Source: Rachicladosporium sp. CCFEE 5018
Lineage: Eukaryota > Ascomycota > Dothideomycetes > Cladosporiales > Cladosporiaceae
NCBI GenBank assembly: GCA_002077045.2
Contig: KZ111145.1
Location: 283,481-347,480, forward strand
Direction of reading: 5' to 3'
Length of the DNA stretch: 64,000 nt
The position numbers were made by a program, and so were the translations under genes. The notes under the pieces were generated by a model. The model was not told where the DNA came from. It did not search any database and was given only the letters and a program-made list of their open reading frames with translations. Positions 1 to 9,760 of this stretch are shown here, piece by piece. The number at the start of each line of letters is the position of its first letter. Within the stretch, counting starts at the first letter, position 1.

Positions 1-943
1 TCTGTTGCTATTTCCTCTGATTGTTTTGGCGCGCGTCTCCTTCTTGTAGGTTGCCGCAGCGAATGCGCGAGCGGGGCGGTGGGTTTATTGCTATTTCGCT
101 AATCCTAATCTCCTCTGTATCGGACGATCTGCAGGAGATACTATACTGCGCACCCCTCCCGTTCCTGAAGATGCTGCATCTTGGTTTTCAACATCACTCT
201 TTGCCTTACTACTACTGAGCAGATTAGACGGCTTTTCAGGCTTTCGTAACGTTGTCCTTACTCGATCACAGCAGCGCCAGCGCGACTCTTACAATTGTAG
301 CACCAACCTTTCCGAACCCCAAGCATAGCCTGGTCGTTCGACTCGCTTGGCAACGAACATCCGAGCCTCACGCGTCAGGAATAGCTTCGTGATCCTTCAA
401 GCCTTGTGGAGGCCGTGTCGCAAGGTCAACATTGCCTTCACGACTTGTTTCGACTTTCCTGTCACTGTCGTGACATTTTGATACCCAAACGACATCTGTA
501 ACAACGACTGGCGAAACGTCTGGAATTGAATCCGAAGTACTTCCAGGTCCAGAGACGTGATTACGTTCACATACATACTGCGTGGAGCTTCGGCGACTCC
601 TCCAAGCTACTGTACGAGCCTCCAGCAGGATGACGACCACGGCGGCTTCGGATAATGCGCTCTCGATTCTGCTGTCTGCCCTGCCAACCAATGTGGCGTC
701 GAGCATAGAAGACGGAGTCAGCGATGTGACCTCGTTATTGCAGGCCGTCGGAAGCACTTCCGTGGCGGATATCACCATTACCCCAGTAGAGACGACAGCA
801 GCGACCCAGACGCCGACGACAGCACCCACCACAACGCCTTCAACACAAGCTACGACAGAAGCAACAGCAACGCAACGACCGCAGCAAACTACCACGCCCT
901 CGCCCTCAACACTGCAAACATCAGCATCACGGGTCTTGCAGTC
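1..943. repeat. Duplicated segment, copy 1 (partner 12135-13075)
   Basis: This stretch is near-identical to 12135-13075 in the same orientation. By eye there are about 16 substitutions and two single-base indels, nearly all in the first ~480 bases; I noticed only one difference in the coding part (Ile versus Val). The match runs to the last base before the N gap, and it starts at the window edge, so the repeat may extend further left. It could be a true segmental duplication, or an alternative haplotype joined in by scaffolding. Confidence 0.9.
630..943 (+). CDS. Ser/Thr-rich membrane protein, copy 1, 3' end lost in gap
   Basis: This is the 5' part of a second copy of the gene at 12762-13718. 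The first ATG in frame is at 630 and starts MTTTAASDNALS. It encodes about 104 residues of a Thr/Ser/Pro/Ala-rich, presumably extracellular region and then runs into the 10-N gap. The transmembrane segment and cytoplasmic tail present in the complete copy are not here. Just past the gap the sequence belongs to an unrelated gene (NUG1-like), so copy 1 either continues in unassembled DNA or is truncated at a rearrangement point. Confidence 0.6.
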
Positions 944-953
944 NNNNNNNNNN
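944..953. other. Assembly gap (10 N)
   Basis: Ten N separate the repeated membrane-protein gene from an already open NUG1-like frame. Ten is a conventional placeholder, so the true distance is unknown, and the two sides may not be neighbours in the genome. Confidence 0.98.
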
Positions 954-1834
954 CCTCCTCGGCAAAACAAAAGAAAGAGCGCAGATCTGCAAAGAAGGAT
1001 GTAACATGGACTTCCCGACTAAAGAAGGACCCTGGTATCCCGAAATCGTTCCCGTTCAGAGATCAGGTGCTAGCTGAGGTCGAGGACACGAAGAGGCGCA
1101 GAGAGGAGGAGCAGATGGCCAAGAGGGACGCAGCGAAAGCGAGAAGGGCAGGGACTGCGGTGGAGGATGCGGGTATGGGTAGCGCTGGAGCGGCAGCAAA
1201 TGGAATAGTGGACGGAGAGGACGCAGAGGATGGTGACGAGGAAATGGAAGACAAGGGTGGTAACCCGATGGCGGCGCTACTGGCATCTGCACAAGCCAGA
1301 GCGCAGGACTTCGGAACCGACGATGAGGAGGATGACGAAGGCGAGGACGCAGATGACGCATGGAATGGCATTGACGATACTACAAGCGCACCCACCCAGC
1401 CTACGAAGAAGACTCTGCCACCCCAGGCGCTAGCCGATCCCATCAAGACCATTTCGACACTCATGGAGCGTATGAGAGAGACGCAAGACGGCATTCAGAG
1501 ACTCATCGACTACTATCAAACCCCGCCGCTGGTAGCTGCAAGCACAGACGTCGCAACGAGGTTCCTTGTCGAGGTTGCCCGGAAGCGGGGCAGACTTGGG
1601 CGAGGAGGAGTGCCCAATCTGCACTCAGCAGCTATGCTGGTCCTGAATGATCTGAACGAGGAAAGGCTCAAGCTGCCCGAGGTGAAGAGTACGAAGAAGA
1701 GTAATGCTGTAGCCGCTGGAAAAGATGAGATCACCATTGTCCAGACCATGGCGGAGCCTTTCCGACTGGAGGGATTATTCGGTGGCAAGAACAAGTGTGC
1801 AGCAGGTGGGGAAGCGATGGAAGTAGAGACTTGA
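954..1834 (+). CDS. NUG1: NUG1/GNL3L-type nucleolar GTPase paralogue lacking the GTPase domain; 5' end in gap
   Basis: The frame is open from the gap (first full codon at 956) to a stop at 1832-1834. The start of the visible protein, KKDVTWTSRLKKDPGIP, is the basic Grn1/NUG1 N-terminal region that guides these proteins to the nucleolus and pre-60S particles. An acidic stretch with AALLASAQARAQ follows, also as in NUG1. The family's end is present too: ARKRGRLGRGGVPNL, and near the C-terminus a FRLEGLF motif. What is missing is the ~200-residue circularly permuted G domain that should lie between them. No P-loop, DxxG or NKxD motif is found, and the frame passes directly from ...DDTTSAPTQPTKK to LPPQALADP, which matches the segment just after the G domain in NUG1. 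It is either an in-frame deletion paralogue or a gene remnant. True NUG1 helps assemble and export the 60S subunit. Codon use looks normal. Confidence 0.75.
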
Positions 1835-2227
1835 GGCGTTGGTAAAAGCACCGTGGAAGGCAGATCTTCGCAGCTATCTCGCGCCAGGCCCGCCGACATT
1901 AGCTTCACTGGGACTATGAACGATGTGAAAACTCGATAGCGGAGGCGCAAGAATGTGATGAAGCTCTTGAATGGGTCAATAAGGCTGATCCCATGAGATA
2001 CAACAGCGCGCAGATCGGTGGTGCAGGCAGGCGGACCTCGCCTTCAGTAACATACGAGGCGCAGGTTGACCTAGTCTAATGTCGGTCTCCACGGCCATTT
2101 CAAGCATCCCAGGTCAGCTTGACAGCCGAACTCATGGATCTCTTGCGCACATGGTCTTCCGCGGCTAGTTAACATGGATTGCCGAACTAAATTACAGTCG
2201 CATCGCCGAGCTGTTGACATGTGATGT
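1835..2227. other. Intergenic; no gene seen; holds the left end of a presumed rearrangement
   Basis: Only short frames without family motifs are present on either strand. The right end, about 2225-2230, is where SDR homology starts abruptly (a stop codon, TGA, lies at 2222-2224 in the SDR frame). See the finding on the split SDR. Confidence 0.5.
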
Positions 2228-2929
2228 GCTCCAGAGACCAAAGTCCTCATCGTGCCGAACACAGACATCAGCAAAGAGTCCGAGGTCTCCTCTCTCTTCG
2301 CCAAAGTGCAGTCCTCATTCGGCAGCCCCCCAGACATCCTCATCAATAACGCCGCAATCTCGGGCACCTGGCTTCCCTTCGCCCAGCAAACATCCTCGCA
2401 GTGGTGGCAAGTGCAGGAGATCACCATGCGCGGCACAATCAACATGTGCCACGCCTACACCACCGCTCTCACCGCCTCCAGCCCACTCAAGGAAGGCTTG
2501 ATCATCAACGTCACCTCTGTAGGCTCCTACGCCTACCTCCGCGGCATCTCGGCCTACGCCAACAGCAAAGCAGCTATGAATAACTTTACCGAGTACATCG
2601 ACTCTGAGAACACTTCCGCGCACGCCGAAGCGCCGGACAAGGTGCCGAGGATTACGGCCATTCCTATGCATCCTGGTGGCGTGCAGACTGAAATGGCTGG
2701 CGTGTTGCCGAAGGAGCTCTTCGACACGCTGCAGGATAGTCCGGAGTTGGCGGGCGGTGTGGCCGTTTGGTTGAGTGCTGAGGGGAGATGGCTGGGGGGG
2801 AGGTATGTGAGCTCGAATTGGGACATGGAGAAGGTTGCGAAGGAGAAGGAGAGGATTCTTAGAGGAGAGCTGTTGAGGTTGAGAGTTGTGGGGTGTGAGC
2901 AGATTGATTATGATGCTGCTAAGGGGTAG
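2228..2929 (+). pseudogene. 3' half of a short-chain dehydrogenase/reductase (NAD-binding half missing)
   Basis: The frame shows an SDR from the end of beta-strand 3 onwards: APETKVLIV then TDISKESEV, the NNA motif (DILINNAAISG), the catalytic Ser in INVTSVGSYAYL, the YxxxK site as YANSK, and the post-catalytic HPGGVQTEM. The first ~75-80 residues with the TGxxxGIG dinucleotide-binding loop are absent; an in-frame stop sits four bases upstream of the homology, and no upstream exon with a Gly-rich loop is visible. The first in-frame ATG would begin well inside the fold, so no working enzyme is expected. The missing half is matched by a fragment on the minus strand at 59975-60208. The last ~20 residues may be read-through beyond the original C-terminus. 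Confidence 0.75.
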
Positions 2930-3420
2930 GTTGACGTGCAATCTCACTGTGAGTACTTCCCGCACGGACTTTCCAGTGCGCTCTAGTCGATTGAAGAGTC
3001 TTTTGGTGCGTGACATCCAATATGCAGCGTCGAACACTGTAGTGCAGTCCACTGTTGTCTTCTATCCAACAGAAGCGGCGAAACTGGTACAGACGCGTCC
3101 ATGGATGCTGTCTCTGATGCAAAAAGTTCACCACCAGACGAGAAGATGCCAGCTCTGCCCGACTGCACTTGCACAGTGCCTACATCGTTCATAAGTACCC
3201 TTTCCCTTGACTGGTACAGCTCCGAACTCCCCCTACCACAAACCACTCCCCTGCCCCTCAACTTACAGAGACTTACTTACTAGCCATCGCAAAGCATCAC
3301 GCCCAACCAACACAGAGAGTACGAGCCACATTCCCAGAGCCACGCGCAGAGCTTTTACACAGTATCGCTGACCGCCATCCAGAAAACCACAACACTAGAA
3401 CTGAAACGCATACTCACAGC
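2930..3420. other. Intergenic; no convincing gene
   Basis: Short frames only. It may hold the 5' exon of the Cys-rich secreted protein that follows, but no ATG occurs in that frame for more than 100 bases upstream, and I could not identify an exon. Confidence 0.4.
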
Positions 3421-3792
3421 CTACTCGCCCTGACCACTCCTGTGGCTACACTGGCCAGCGCTGGACCCCTCGCCTACGCCGGCTGTCAAGCAGGCTGCTC
3501 CGGCCTTGTCATTGCTTGCTACGCTGGAGCAGGATTCGTGTTCGGCAACGTCCTTGCGCTCGGCGCGCCAGCTACAGTCGCCGCTTGCAACACGAGCTAT
3601 GGCGCTTGCAACGCTGGGTGCGCGCCGTTGATACTTGCACCCGGTCCGCGAATGCGTACAGGTAGAGTCTATCAGCTTGTCCGTGACACGTGTGTGAGCG
3701 GGACCATAAGGGAGGGGGATGCGCGAGTGAGTGGGGGCGATTGTCTGTACATGGGGAGGGCGACTTCGGGAGGAGAAGGTGTCTGCGAATGA
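3421..3792 (+). CDS. Small Cys-rich secreted protein (fungal 'zygote-specific protein'-like), start not found
   Basis: The frame encodes LLALTTPVATLASA (end of a signal peptide), followed by GPLAYAGCQAGCSGLV, ACYAGAGFVFG and AACNTSYGACNAGCA. This spacing of Cys pairs in an Ala/Gly-rich hydrophobic setting is typical of a family of ~100-residue secreted fungal proteins of unknown function, some annotated as zygote-specific. There is no in-frame ATG before the signal peptide. A CACAG acceptor at about 3419 suggests a short upstream exon, but I could not locate it. Residues after ...LAPGP are unlike the family, which normally stops about there, so the true 3' end may be spliced or the gene may be damaged. 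It lies 80 bp from the convergent E2 gene. Confidence 0.45.
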   Translation, partial: LLALTTPVATLASAGPLAYAGCQAGCSGLVIACYAGAGFVFGNVLALGAPATVAACNTSYGACNAGCAPLILAPGPRMRTGRVYQLVRDTCVSGTIREGDARVSGGDCLYMGRATSGGEGVCE

Positions 3793-3873
3793 GAGGAAGA
3801 AACATGAAACGGCTAGAAGTTGGAAATACCCGGATTTGCACCAGCGTGTCCTTTGCTTTGACCACGCTAATCA

Positions 3874-4591
3874 TCAATCCCAACCACCCTCCATACTATC
3901 CCGCACACACTTCCTAACTCTCCTTCGAAACTCCTTCCGATCTTCTCTCCACAGGCTCCCGGCTTCCAGATTCGCCGCGCTCTCGTCGTTCGGGCTGCCC
4001 AGCATACTGATCACACTCAGCAGAATAGTCTCGGGTGACTGCACAGGTGACCAGCGCTCGGAGGCTTGCTCGTAGCCGTACTGGTCATCTCCGGGCGGGT
4101 GGAGGATGGATATGCAGACGTCGCCGTTGGGGTAGACTAGTGTGCGTTAGCTAGAGAGGTCGGATGGGATAGGGGCGAGTAGGAAGTACCATTTGGGTGG
4201 AAAATGGAAGTCGAGAACTTCATCTTGGGTGGCAGATGCGGGTACGTCGGTGGGAAAGTCATGCGTGCTCTGAAGCAGCCTCCTACAGTCATCTTAATCA
4301 GCCCAATTCCCTACGCCTGCACCTCTCCAACCCGTTCTCCAGCCAATCTGACCCAGCAGCCACCTACCTGCATGCTCACTCACCTCCATACATACTGTCC
4401 TGATCCTCGCTCAGCATGAGCATCACCTCCCACTCAAAGACATCATCTCCCACAAGTCCGCATGAGATGCCAGGTATGTCCTTGTCTTTCTGCATCTGCT
4501 TGAACTGCTTGCCAAGTAGAAGTGCTGCTGAGGACTGGCCACCGGGGGAACCGCTGGTGCGGCGGTCTGTGGAGCGGGGCGTGCTGGCCAT
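3874..4591 (-). CDS. Ubiquitin-conjugating enzyme E2, Ubc7/Ubc15 (UBE2G) class
   Basis: Three exons on the minus strand: 4591-4384, 4282-4190 and 4136-3874. All have GT-AG borders and they join in frame to 187 residues. A ~20-residue Ser/Thr-rich leader precedes the UBC fold: FEWEVMLM, the PPKMKF loop, HPNVYPNGDV, then the active-site Cys in CISILH. The acidic insertion after the Cys ([10 protein letters not shown]) and ERWSPV are diagnostic of the UBE2G class, which builds Lys48-linked chains in ER-associated degradation or acts with other RING E3s. NDESAAN and a basic C-terminal helix complete it. Whether it is the Ubc7 or Ubc15 orthologue cannot be decided by eye. The second intron sits inside the codon for the Val of HPNV, and the spliced codon restores the conserved motif, which supports the model. 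Confidence 0.9.
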
Positions 4592-5026
4592 GGTTTGTGG
4601 GTTGGGAGAGGGCGATGACCAGGACATTGAGAACTGCAGAAATCCAGCGGCTAGCCTTATAGTTGGATTGATGAGAGCGTTCTGTGAGAAGGTGATTCCT
4701 CCAGTGACTGCGTCCCGAGCAAACTGGGGACTGATGTCGTGGTCCTTTGCCACTTAGGATCGCCGCACGTAAGAGGAATACTAAAGATGAACGATAACGT
4801 CTGCTAGCACGAGTAGAATGGGGAAATCTCGTCACCACTTTAATGGTACAATTTCAGCCTACTTACTCGGAGGTCAGGACACGGCGGCATTGATGTCGTG
4901 TGCTTGACCTGAACCCGAAGCTTCACCCGGATGGCGTCACTGATAGCGATAAGCTGGAGCTGAAACACCTTGATGGCATCTCCAAATCTTCCACCTACCA
5001 GCTTCAGCTTTTGCATATCCCCAGCT
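4592..5026. other. Divergent intergenic region between the E2 and an unknown gene
   Basis: No gene is seen. A frame on the minus strand continues upstream of the E2 ATG but lacks its own ATG. The region presumably holds the 5' leaders of both neighbours. Confidence 0.5.
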
Positions 5027-6338
5027 ATGGTTGACGAACCGGCCGAGCAGCCCGACGAAGAGAAGCTCGCTGTCTCTGGCCCAGCCGCTGAGACCTCCAC
5101 CCCTCCCTCCCCCTCCGCACCCCCCGAATCCATTCACCTGGCCCTCGGCCCGAACGAATCCCACTGCATCTACACCACCCCTCACAACTCCTGGTCTCAC
5201 CGCGGCTCCACTGCTTCTCTAAACGCCTGGCGCGCTCTGCGCCTCTCAACACTGCACTGCATAGCGTTGACACCTCATGGTGGATGGGTAGTCACGGGCA
5301 TCGATCAGGCGGGCGAGCCGGTCGTGGCGTCTTGGGAGAGTTTAGAGGGGACAGTGGCTTATAGCGAGGCAGAGAACTGGGCGGACTCGAGAAGGGGCTG
5401 GAAGGAGTTGATAAGGGCTCTGCAAGCAGGGGAGAAGGAGGGGCTAGAGGGCGTGAGGTTTGGTGTTGGAGCACGGGGGAGCTGGTGGCTTAGATGGAGT
5501 GATGGGAGACTAGACAGCGGCAATCTGCCTAAGCAACTTCAAAGTAAGCTTGAAGAGAAGAGGCTGGCAGGCATATCACCCACGACCCTCACGCTCGGTA
5601 CGCGCGACAGCTACGTCGCCTTCTGGTCCGATGGAACGATCGACGGGGCGCTCACCGGGCTACGACGGCGTGCAAAAGGTCCTCAAACCCGACTCTGAGA
5701 TCGTCCACGTCCACCTCAGTCCCGTGCGCGATGACGAGTATATGCACGTCGACAGGACTGGCTTCGTTGGGTGGAACTTTCGCTTTGACGAAGCAGCGAG
5801 GCAAGATCTGTTTAGGGAGCTGCTGGGGTATATGCAGCGAAGGGCCTGGGCGGACGGGACGAGTTTCAGTATGACTAACACTAGTGAGTTCGACGTGCTG
5901 TGGATGAGCCGCATGGGTCTTGCTGACGCGGGTGTAGGCAGTGATGGCTCCAAGCAGAGCATCAAGATCACGCCTGACACCGATATCACCAAGTCCACGG
6001 CCTCTATCTTGGCGTACAGCCCGGGGTCTTTGCCAGCTCTCGCGAAAGACCTCTGGGCCGATCCGTCGCGGTTCATGCACAAGGACGTCCTCATCCCTGC
6101 TGCCATCGGCGCTGGTGCGGCAGGTGCAGCGGGTGGTGCAGTGCTACTAGGCGTGCGTCAATATCGACTCTATCGCAACCCCGTGCAAGCTGACGCTGCT
6201 GCAAGGTCTGGCTCGTGGTTAGGTAGAGCTTGGACGACAGCGCGATTTGCGCGGCGCTTGCCGGGACCAGTCTTGGCTGTGGGTGGCGCTGGGCTGGTGT
6301 GGCAGCTTGGGTATTGGAGGGGCAGGTGGGTGGGTTGA
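5027..6338 (+). CDS. Unknown fungal protein with C-terminal hydrophobic segments; one-base frame break
   Basis: I do not recognise this protein. The chosen ATG (5027) follows a pyrimidine-rich leader; an upstream in-frame ATG at 4973 is possible. The first part has repeated W-S-D-G motifs (LRWSDGRLD, AFWSDGTID), suggesting two related modules. At a GGGG run (5645-5648) the frame must shift by one extra base: with three G the protein would read on as DGRSPGYDGVQK into a second frame that stays open to 6338. The second part carries a likely transmembrane helix (IPAAIGAGAAGAAGGAVLLG) and another hydrophobic stretch near the end (VLAVGGAGLVWQLGYW). The full length would be about 436 residues. The break is either a homopolymer error or a true lesion. 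The gene is convergent with MTG2, 72 bp away. Confidence 0.6.
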
Positions 6339-6410
6339 TGCGATCAGCGCACCACCTCGCGACGCGTAACGCCAACGTCAATATACGACGTCAAGCTCTG
6401 GCATCTCAGC

Positions 6411-8159
6411 TCAGCTTTCGCCAAGCAGCTCGACAAAGACATTGCGCAAGCCCTCGATGCCCTCCTTCTTCAGCCCGCAAACTGGCAGTGCGTGTAGCTT
6501 CCGCCGCCAGCCATTCTTCCTGCCACTGGGATGCGCCTGCGTACCAGTCTCCACTTCCGTGAGCCAGCTCTGCAAAGACGCGAAGTTCTCCTGCGTCTCT
6601 GGAAGATCTGCCTTGGTCGCCACAACCACCCAGGGCTTCGAGGAGATAGGCGGTAATGTGAGTGGCGGCAGAGGGCGAGCGGATTGCGGATCCAGCAGCA
6701 GATCGCCGCCGAACTCAGACGGAGATGCTGTTGAAGTGAAAGGCTGGTACGTGGACAGAGCATCCTCGCCAGGCGCAGTCCGCTGTGTCTCTGCGCTCAG
6801 CTCACCGGAACGGAGGTTCTCGTACTCGCCGACCTCTTTCCAGAGAGCTTTTACAGCTTCGACTGCATCTCCCGCGCCGAGATCGACGACGAAGGCCAGT
6901 ACGCCTGCGCGCTCGATGTGTTTCAGGAAGCCTAGTCCGAGTCCGCGATCAAGATGCGCATCCTGAATGAGACCCGGAATATCGGCAATGGTAAAGTGTG
7001 TCCTTGGCTCGCCATCAGGGTACACAGGCAGACTGGTCAACCCAGCAACCCTACCGCGCTGGTTGTCGAGCACCACCGTCCCGATATTAGGCGACAGCGT
7101 AGTGAACGCCCAATCGCCCACCCTCGCTCGGCTGGCTGTCATCGCCCGCAACAGCGTACTCTTTCCCGCATTCGGCAGCCCAACAAGTCCAATATCCGCC
7201 AGCAGCTTCAGCTCAAGCTGTACATGTATCCTCAGCGCATCATCGCCCTTCGTAGCAAACTTCGGCCTTGGCACAGATTTCGTAACGAAATGCGGATTCC
7301 CCAGCCCACCCATAGCCCCAGCAGCAAGTAGCATAGGCGTCGCCATAGGCTTATCCAAATCCAACCTCAACGGCGCAGGAGGCTGCGAGATCGCCAAATT
7401 CGACCTCCTCGGCCGAGGCAGCGCAGGAAAGTCCGCAGACGTGAAGCTCTTGGGCAGTATACCTGGGTAGAGCAACCATTTCTCCCGCCTCCACTTGAGA
7501 CTCTGATCCGTGCCCTCCCACTTGCCCTCCTCCTCCTGCTGTTCCACATCGTTCTCCGCGCGTTGCTCCCGCTCCAAATCCGCACCAAACCCCTTTCCCC
7601 TTCTGCCCATCTCCTCCTCCTCCACCGGATCAACCCTCCACACTTCCCTCACTACCGTCCCCACCGGCACAGTCAACACTACATCCTCCCCCCGTCTCCC
7701 ACCCTTCGAGGTACCCTGCCCGTTCTTGCCCCTCCCGGCTTTCAGCGTCCCCCGCCGCGCGAGTTTGTGCAGCGAGGTCTCCCCGCGTAGGGCTTGGATG
7801 TATATCGCGCCACCTGTGCCGCCGTCACCGCCGTTCGCGGGGCCGTCGGGGATGTATTTTTCGCGGAGGAAGGAGATGCAGCCGTGGCCTCCGGGGCCGG
7901 CGGTGAGGGTTAAGCTGCAGGAGTCGGTGAAGGGAGTGTTTGTGTAGTCTGAGGGGGAGATCTCAGGGAGGGAGTCTGGGGGAGGGGGGATTGAGGGTGG
8001 GGTGGAGGGGGAGGCGGTGGTCTGCCATCTTCGTGGAGTTCTGGGAAGCCTTGATGGAGTGTTCGGTCTGAGGGCGAGGTATGTGCTGTCGAGACATGGG
8101 TAGAGGAAGGGTGTCAGGGTGTTCTGCAGTCGGCGGGAGGTCCCTGTGGTCAACGACAT
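6411..8159 (-). CDS. MTG2: Mitochondrial Obg-family GTPase (MTG2)
   Basis: A single exon of 582 residues from the ATG at 8159. The first ~50 residues are rich in Arg/Ser/Thr with few acids, as for a mitochondrial targeting peptide. The Gly-rich Obg fold follows (TAGPGGHGCISFLREKYIP, GGDGGTGG, GRGKNGQG), then the G domain: P-loop GLPNAGKST at about residues 327-335, switch region FTTLSPNIG, DIPGL at about 393-397 and TKAD further on. Obg proteins assist late assembly of the large ribosomal subunit; MTG2 does so in mitochondria. Two low-complexity insertions, one inside the Obg part (after WRVDPVEEE) and one before TKAD, lengthen it relative to bacterial Obg. The frame is open upstream of the chosen ATG but has no other ATG. 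Confidence 0.93.
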   Translation of the reverse strand: MSLTTGTSRRLQNTLTPFLYPCLDSTYLALRPNTPSRLPRTPRRWQTTASPSTPPSIPPPPDSLPEISPSDYTNTPFTDSCSLTLTAGPGGHGCISFLREKYIPDGPANGGDGGTGGAIYIQALRGETSLHKLARRGTLKAGRGKNGQGTSKGGRRGEDVVLTVPVGTVVREVWRVDPVEEEEMGRRGKGFGADLEREQRAENDVEQQEEEGKWEGTDQSLKWRREKWLLYPGILPKSFTSADFPALPRPRRSNLAISQPPAPLRLDLDKPMATPMLLAAGAMGGLGNPHFVTKSVPRPKFATKGDDALRIHVQLELKLLADIGLVGLPNAGKSTLLRAMTASRARVGDWAFTTLSPNIGTVVLDNQRGRVAGLTSLPVYPDGEPRTHFTIADIPGLIQDAHLDRGLGLGFLKHIERAGVLAFVVDLGAGDAVEAVKALWKEVGEYENLRSGELSAETQRTAPGEDALSTYQPFTSTASPSEFGGDLLLDPQSARPLPPLTLPPISSKPWVVVATKADLPETQENFASLQSWLTEVETGTQAHPSGRKNGWRRKLHALPVCGLKKEGIEGLRNVFVELLGES

Positions 8160-8692
8160 CAATCGGACAGGCTTGGATATCCTCTGCCTTTGCAATGCAC
8201 CGATGACATGTGAAGATGCACTACCTTGGCGTCGGCATGCCCGTCTAACTCCGCACACCCCACCCCCAGGTTTTGAGACAAGCTTCGTCGCTAATGTGCT
8301 ACCGCGGCGGATAAGTCTGTACTTATGAGATACTTTGATTCACCAGCGGCGGAGGTCATACTTTCTGCAGGCCTCATCGTACCTCGGCAGCTCGGTCCCC
8401 CATGCCATTGGGATAAACGAGCGTTGCGCGAACGAGCAGCATGTCCAAGAACGGCATGCCTTGCGATGCAGAAAGCTGGTGCCTGTGGCTACATGTAGAA
8501 GATAAGTTGTCGCGATCATCTCTTTCAAGCTCCTGCTCACGTTTTGCTTCATCTCCCGAGGCTGAACCAAACCGCCAGCTTACCACTCACGTCAGCTATC
8601 AATAGCGTTGCTAGGGCGTTCACGACTGCATATAACAAGTCTCACGACCTTTGTTCGTCTGGGCCTTCGCGAGGAGCATCCATATCGACATT
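8160..8692. other. Divergent intergenic region (MTG2 / membrane SDR)
   Basis: No gene is seen. Short frames lack motifs. It presumably holds both promoters and leaders. Confidence 0.5.
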
Positions 8693-9760
8693 ATGGCAAG
8701 CACAGTCACTAAGGCGGCGCTCTCGCCAGTCATCACCGGAGCATTGCTAGTCGCGCTCACAAAGGCCCCTCCCAATATCAGGGAACCTCTCCTCCAACAA
8801 TTGAGCCAATACGTCTCCGCAGAGAACATCACACGGATCATCACAGGCCTCAAATGGCTCTTCGGGCTCGGTCTCACAGGAACAGTCAACACTTTCCTCT
8901 CGGAACTCTCCCAGAACAACTGGCGATGGTCCTCAGAGAAACACCGCTATGACTGGCCCAACGAGATCGTCGTCGTGACCGGCGCCGCCTCAGGTTTCGG
9001 CCGCCTCCTAGCCCTAGACTTCGCCTCTCATGGCCTCAGAGTCATGGCCCTGGATGTCCATGATTCTCTACCAAAGGACATGCAATCCAACTCCCGCATC
9101 TCCTACTACAAGTGCGACGTCACGGACTCAGACGCCGTAAACGCCACAGCGCAGGCAATTCAATCTCAACACGGCCATCCTAGCATCCTAATCAACAACG
9201 CCGGCATAGGCTTCACCTCCCGCATCGTCGACTGCAAGCCCAAGCAAATCCAGAAGATCTTCGGCGTGAACATCATGTCGCACTACTACACCGTTGCGGC
9301 CTTCGTCCCCGCCATGATAGCCCGCCGCAAGGGTCACGTCATAACCATAGCCTCCATGGCCAGTTTCGTGACCTCCTCCCCCATAGTCCCCTACTGCAAC
9401 ACCAAAGTCGCCGCGCTCTCCTTCCACGAAGGCCTCACCTCAGAGCTCCGCGCCGTCGCGCCCGAGATCAAAACTACCTGCGTTCACCCGACCTGGGCGC
9501 GCACGGCGATCATCCAGGGCCAGGAGGAGCAGATCAAGAAGGCGGGGATGAATGTGCTGGAGCCGCAGGTTATCGCTGATGCGATTGTGAAGCAGGTGTT
9601 GAGTGCGAGGGGTGGGCAACTGATTATTGCGCCTGGGTTTACGTGGTTGGCGAATTTGAGGGCTTGGCCGTGGTGGTTGAGCTCGTTCATTACGTCGAGG
9701 AGTGGGCCGGTGATTGAGGAGGAGGAGGCGAAGTTGCCGTTGGCTGGGAAGGTGGCGTGA
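8693..9760 (+). CDS. Membrane-associated short-chain dehydrogenase (RDH10/DHRS3-like)
   Basis: A single exon of 355 residues from the ATG at 8693 (MASTVTKAALS). An N-terminal hydrophobic region precedes the Rossmann fold, as in retinol-dehydrogenase-like SDRs of ER or lipid-droplet membranes. Visible motifs are VVTGAASGFGRLLAL (cofactor loop), KCDVTD, ILINNAGIG, ITIASMASF with the catalytic Ser, and YCNTKVA (YxxxK). The Asp in ALDVHD after strand 2 suggests NAD(H) rather than NADP(H) preference. Fungal members are usually of unknown substrate, likely lipophilic alcohols or ketones. The C-terminus has a further hydrophobic stretch (APGFTWLANLRAWPWWLSSF). It is divergent from MTG2. Confidence 0.88.
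   Translation: MASTVTKAALSPVITGALLVALTKAPPNIREPLLQQLSQYVSAENITRIITGLKWLFGLGLTGTVNTFLSELSQNNWRWSSEKHRYDWPNEIVVVTGAASGFGRLLALDFASHGLRVMALDVHDSLPKDMQSNSRISYYKCDVTDSDAVNATAQAIQSQHGHPSILINNAGIGFTSRIVDCKPKQIQKIFGVNIMSHYYTVAAFVPAMIARRKGHVITIASMASFVTSSPIVPYCNTKVAALSFHEGLTSELRAVAPEIKTTCVHPTWARTAIIQGQEEQIKKAGMNVLEPQVIADAIVKQVLSARGGQLIIAPGFTWLANLRAWPWWLSSFITSRSGPVIEEEEAKLPLAGKVA

Noticed and set aside
3820..3860. Minus-strand GGTGCAAATCC-like string resembling a tRNA T-arm
   Set aside because: No acceptor or anticodon stems; the string lies in the 3' flank of the E2 gene.
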